Positions 63,716-64,000 of a DNA stretch of 64,000 nucleotides are shown one piece after another (position 1 is the first letter of the stretch; the number at the start of each line of letters is the position of its first letter). The position numbers were made by a program, and so were the translations under genes. Below the pieces are notes generated by a model. The model did no database searches. It saw only the letters and a list, made by a program, of their open reading frames with translations, and had not been told where the DNA came from. The DNA is from Tigriopus japonicus. Taxonomy: Eukaryota; Arthropoda; Copepoda; Harpacticoida; Harpacticidae. The DNA is taken from the NCBI GenBank assembly GCA_010645155.1, contig CM021316.1, positions 10,784,119 through 10,848,118 on the forward strand, in the 5' to 3' direction.

Positions 63716-63942
63716 GATTTCACCTTGGACATGTACTTTCGGCAGTTCTGGCAAGACCCACGCCTCTCCTTCGAAGGCCAAAAGGGACTCAAAAAGCTGG
63801 TGGTTGGGGCTCAGTACATCGACAAGATCTGGGTCCCAGACACCTTCTTTGTTAATGAGAAAACGGCCTACTTTCACAAGGCCACCACCGAGAACCAGTT
63901 TCTTCGGATTTTGAACACGGGCGAGATTTTGCGAAGTATTAG
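63716..63942 (+). CDS. Alternative exon 4b (227 bp), second version of the loop D/A/E exon
   Basis: The acceptor is TCTTTCTAG and the donor GTAAAC. The length (75 codons plus AG) and phase are the same as in 4a. Loop D (MYFRQFW), loop A ([11 protein letters not shown]) and the terminal RSIR are identical to 4a. The 11 changes lie at residues 13, 21, 22, 23, 26, 33, 36, 37, 55, 66 and 67. They cluster between loop D and loop A and at the FH(D/K)ATTEN segment. Here they introduce four Lys (23, 26, 37, 55) and one Asp (36). The high similarity with no frame damage indicates two functional, selectively maintained versions. More copies, the Cys-loop and the transmembrane domain would lie right of the window. 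The donor lacks G at +5. Confidence 0.95.
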
Positions 63943-64000
63943 GTAAACACCAAAGCGTGAACAACCACAAACTTGTTGGGATCAGCGATCAATGATCGAT
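63943..64000 (+). other. Start of the intron after exon 4b, cut by the window end
   Basis: It begins GTAAAC. The remaining 58 bp contain nothing recognisable. The receptor gene continues outside the window. Confidence 0.8.

Overview
This is a metazoan nuclear genomic window, most likely from an arthropod (a crustacean would fit, but nothing here fixes the species). Spliced exons with GT/AG borders, very long non-coding stretches, many microsatellites, a Tc1 transposon, hAT-like elements, a tRNA-derived SINE and a non-LTR retrotransposon all point to a eukaryote. No bacterial-style gene clusters are present.

The only host gene I can support lies on the + strand in the right-hand 26 kb. It is the 5' part of a gene for a GABA-A-receptor-like (RDL/GRD/LCCH3-type) Cys-loop ligand-gated chloride channel subunit. 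A candidate signal-peptide exon (37859-37980) is followed by a ~20.4 kb intron and exon 2 (58336-58427). Three tandem versions of a 68-bp exon come next (58634-58701, 59280-59347, 60195-60262). Two tandem versions of a 227-bp exon follow (62628-62854, 63716-63942). All exons join in one reading frame. Within each cluster the copies are homologous, equal in length and identical in phase, which is the architecture of mutually exclusive alternative splicing (3 x 2 = 6 possible extracellular-domain isoforms). The Cys-loop, the transmembrane segments and any further exons lie beyond the window.

The left 31 kb is a repeat landscape. It holds a broken EEP-endonuclease/reverse-transcriptase retrotransposon (about 2.6-5.8 kb), a 1.03 kb hAT-like element with 8-bp target duplication (6341-7367), and a SINE (7974-8226). 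An 85-bp pogo/Tigger-like MITE (21959-22043) sits next to a 21-bp minisatellite. A full-length 1.9 kb Tc1 element (22672-24571) has its transposase split by a 254-bp TG...CA insertion that looks like a solo LTR. A 347-bp hAT-like MITE (29270-29616) and a ~29-bp minisatellite (30318-30660) complete the set. The stretches 8.2-21.6 kb and 30.7-37.5 kb contain no gene I can defend. The part from about 34 to 37.5 kb is rich in purine/pyrimidine-biased low-complexity tracts and probably flanks the channel gene's promoter or 5' UTR.

The most notable result is the double exon cluster. Duplicated versions of the small 68-bp exon are known from RDL. Duplication of the next exon, which carries ligand-binding loops D and A and reaches loop E, is not something I know from the classical RDL gene.
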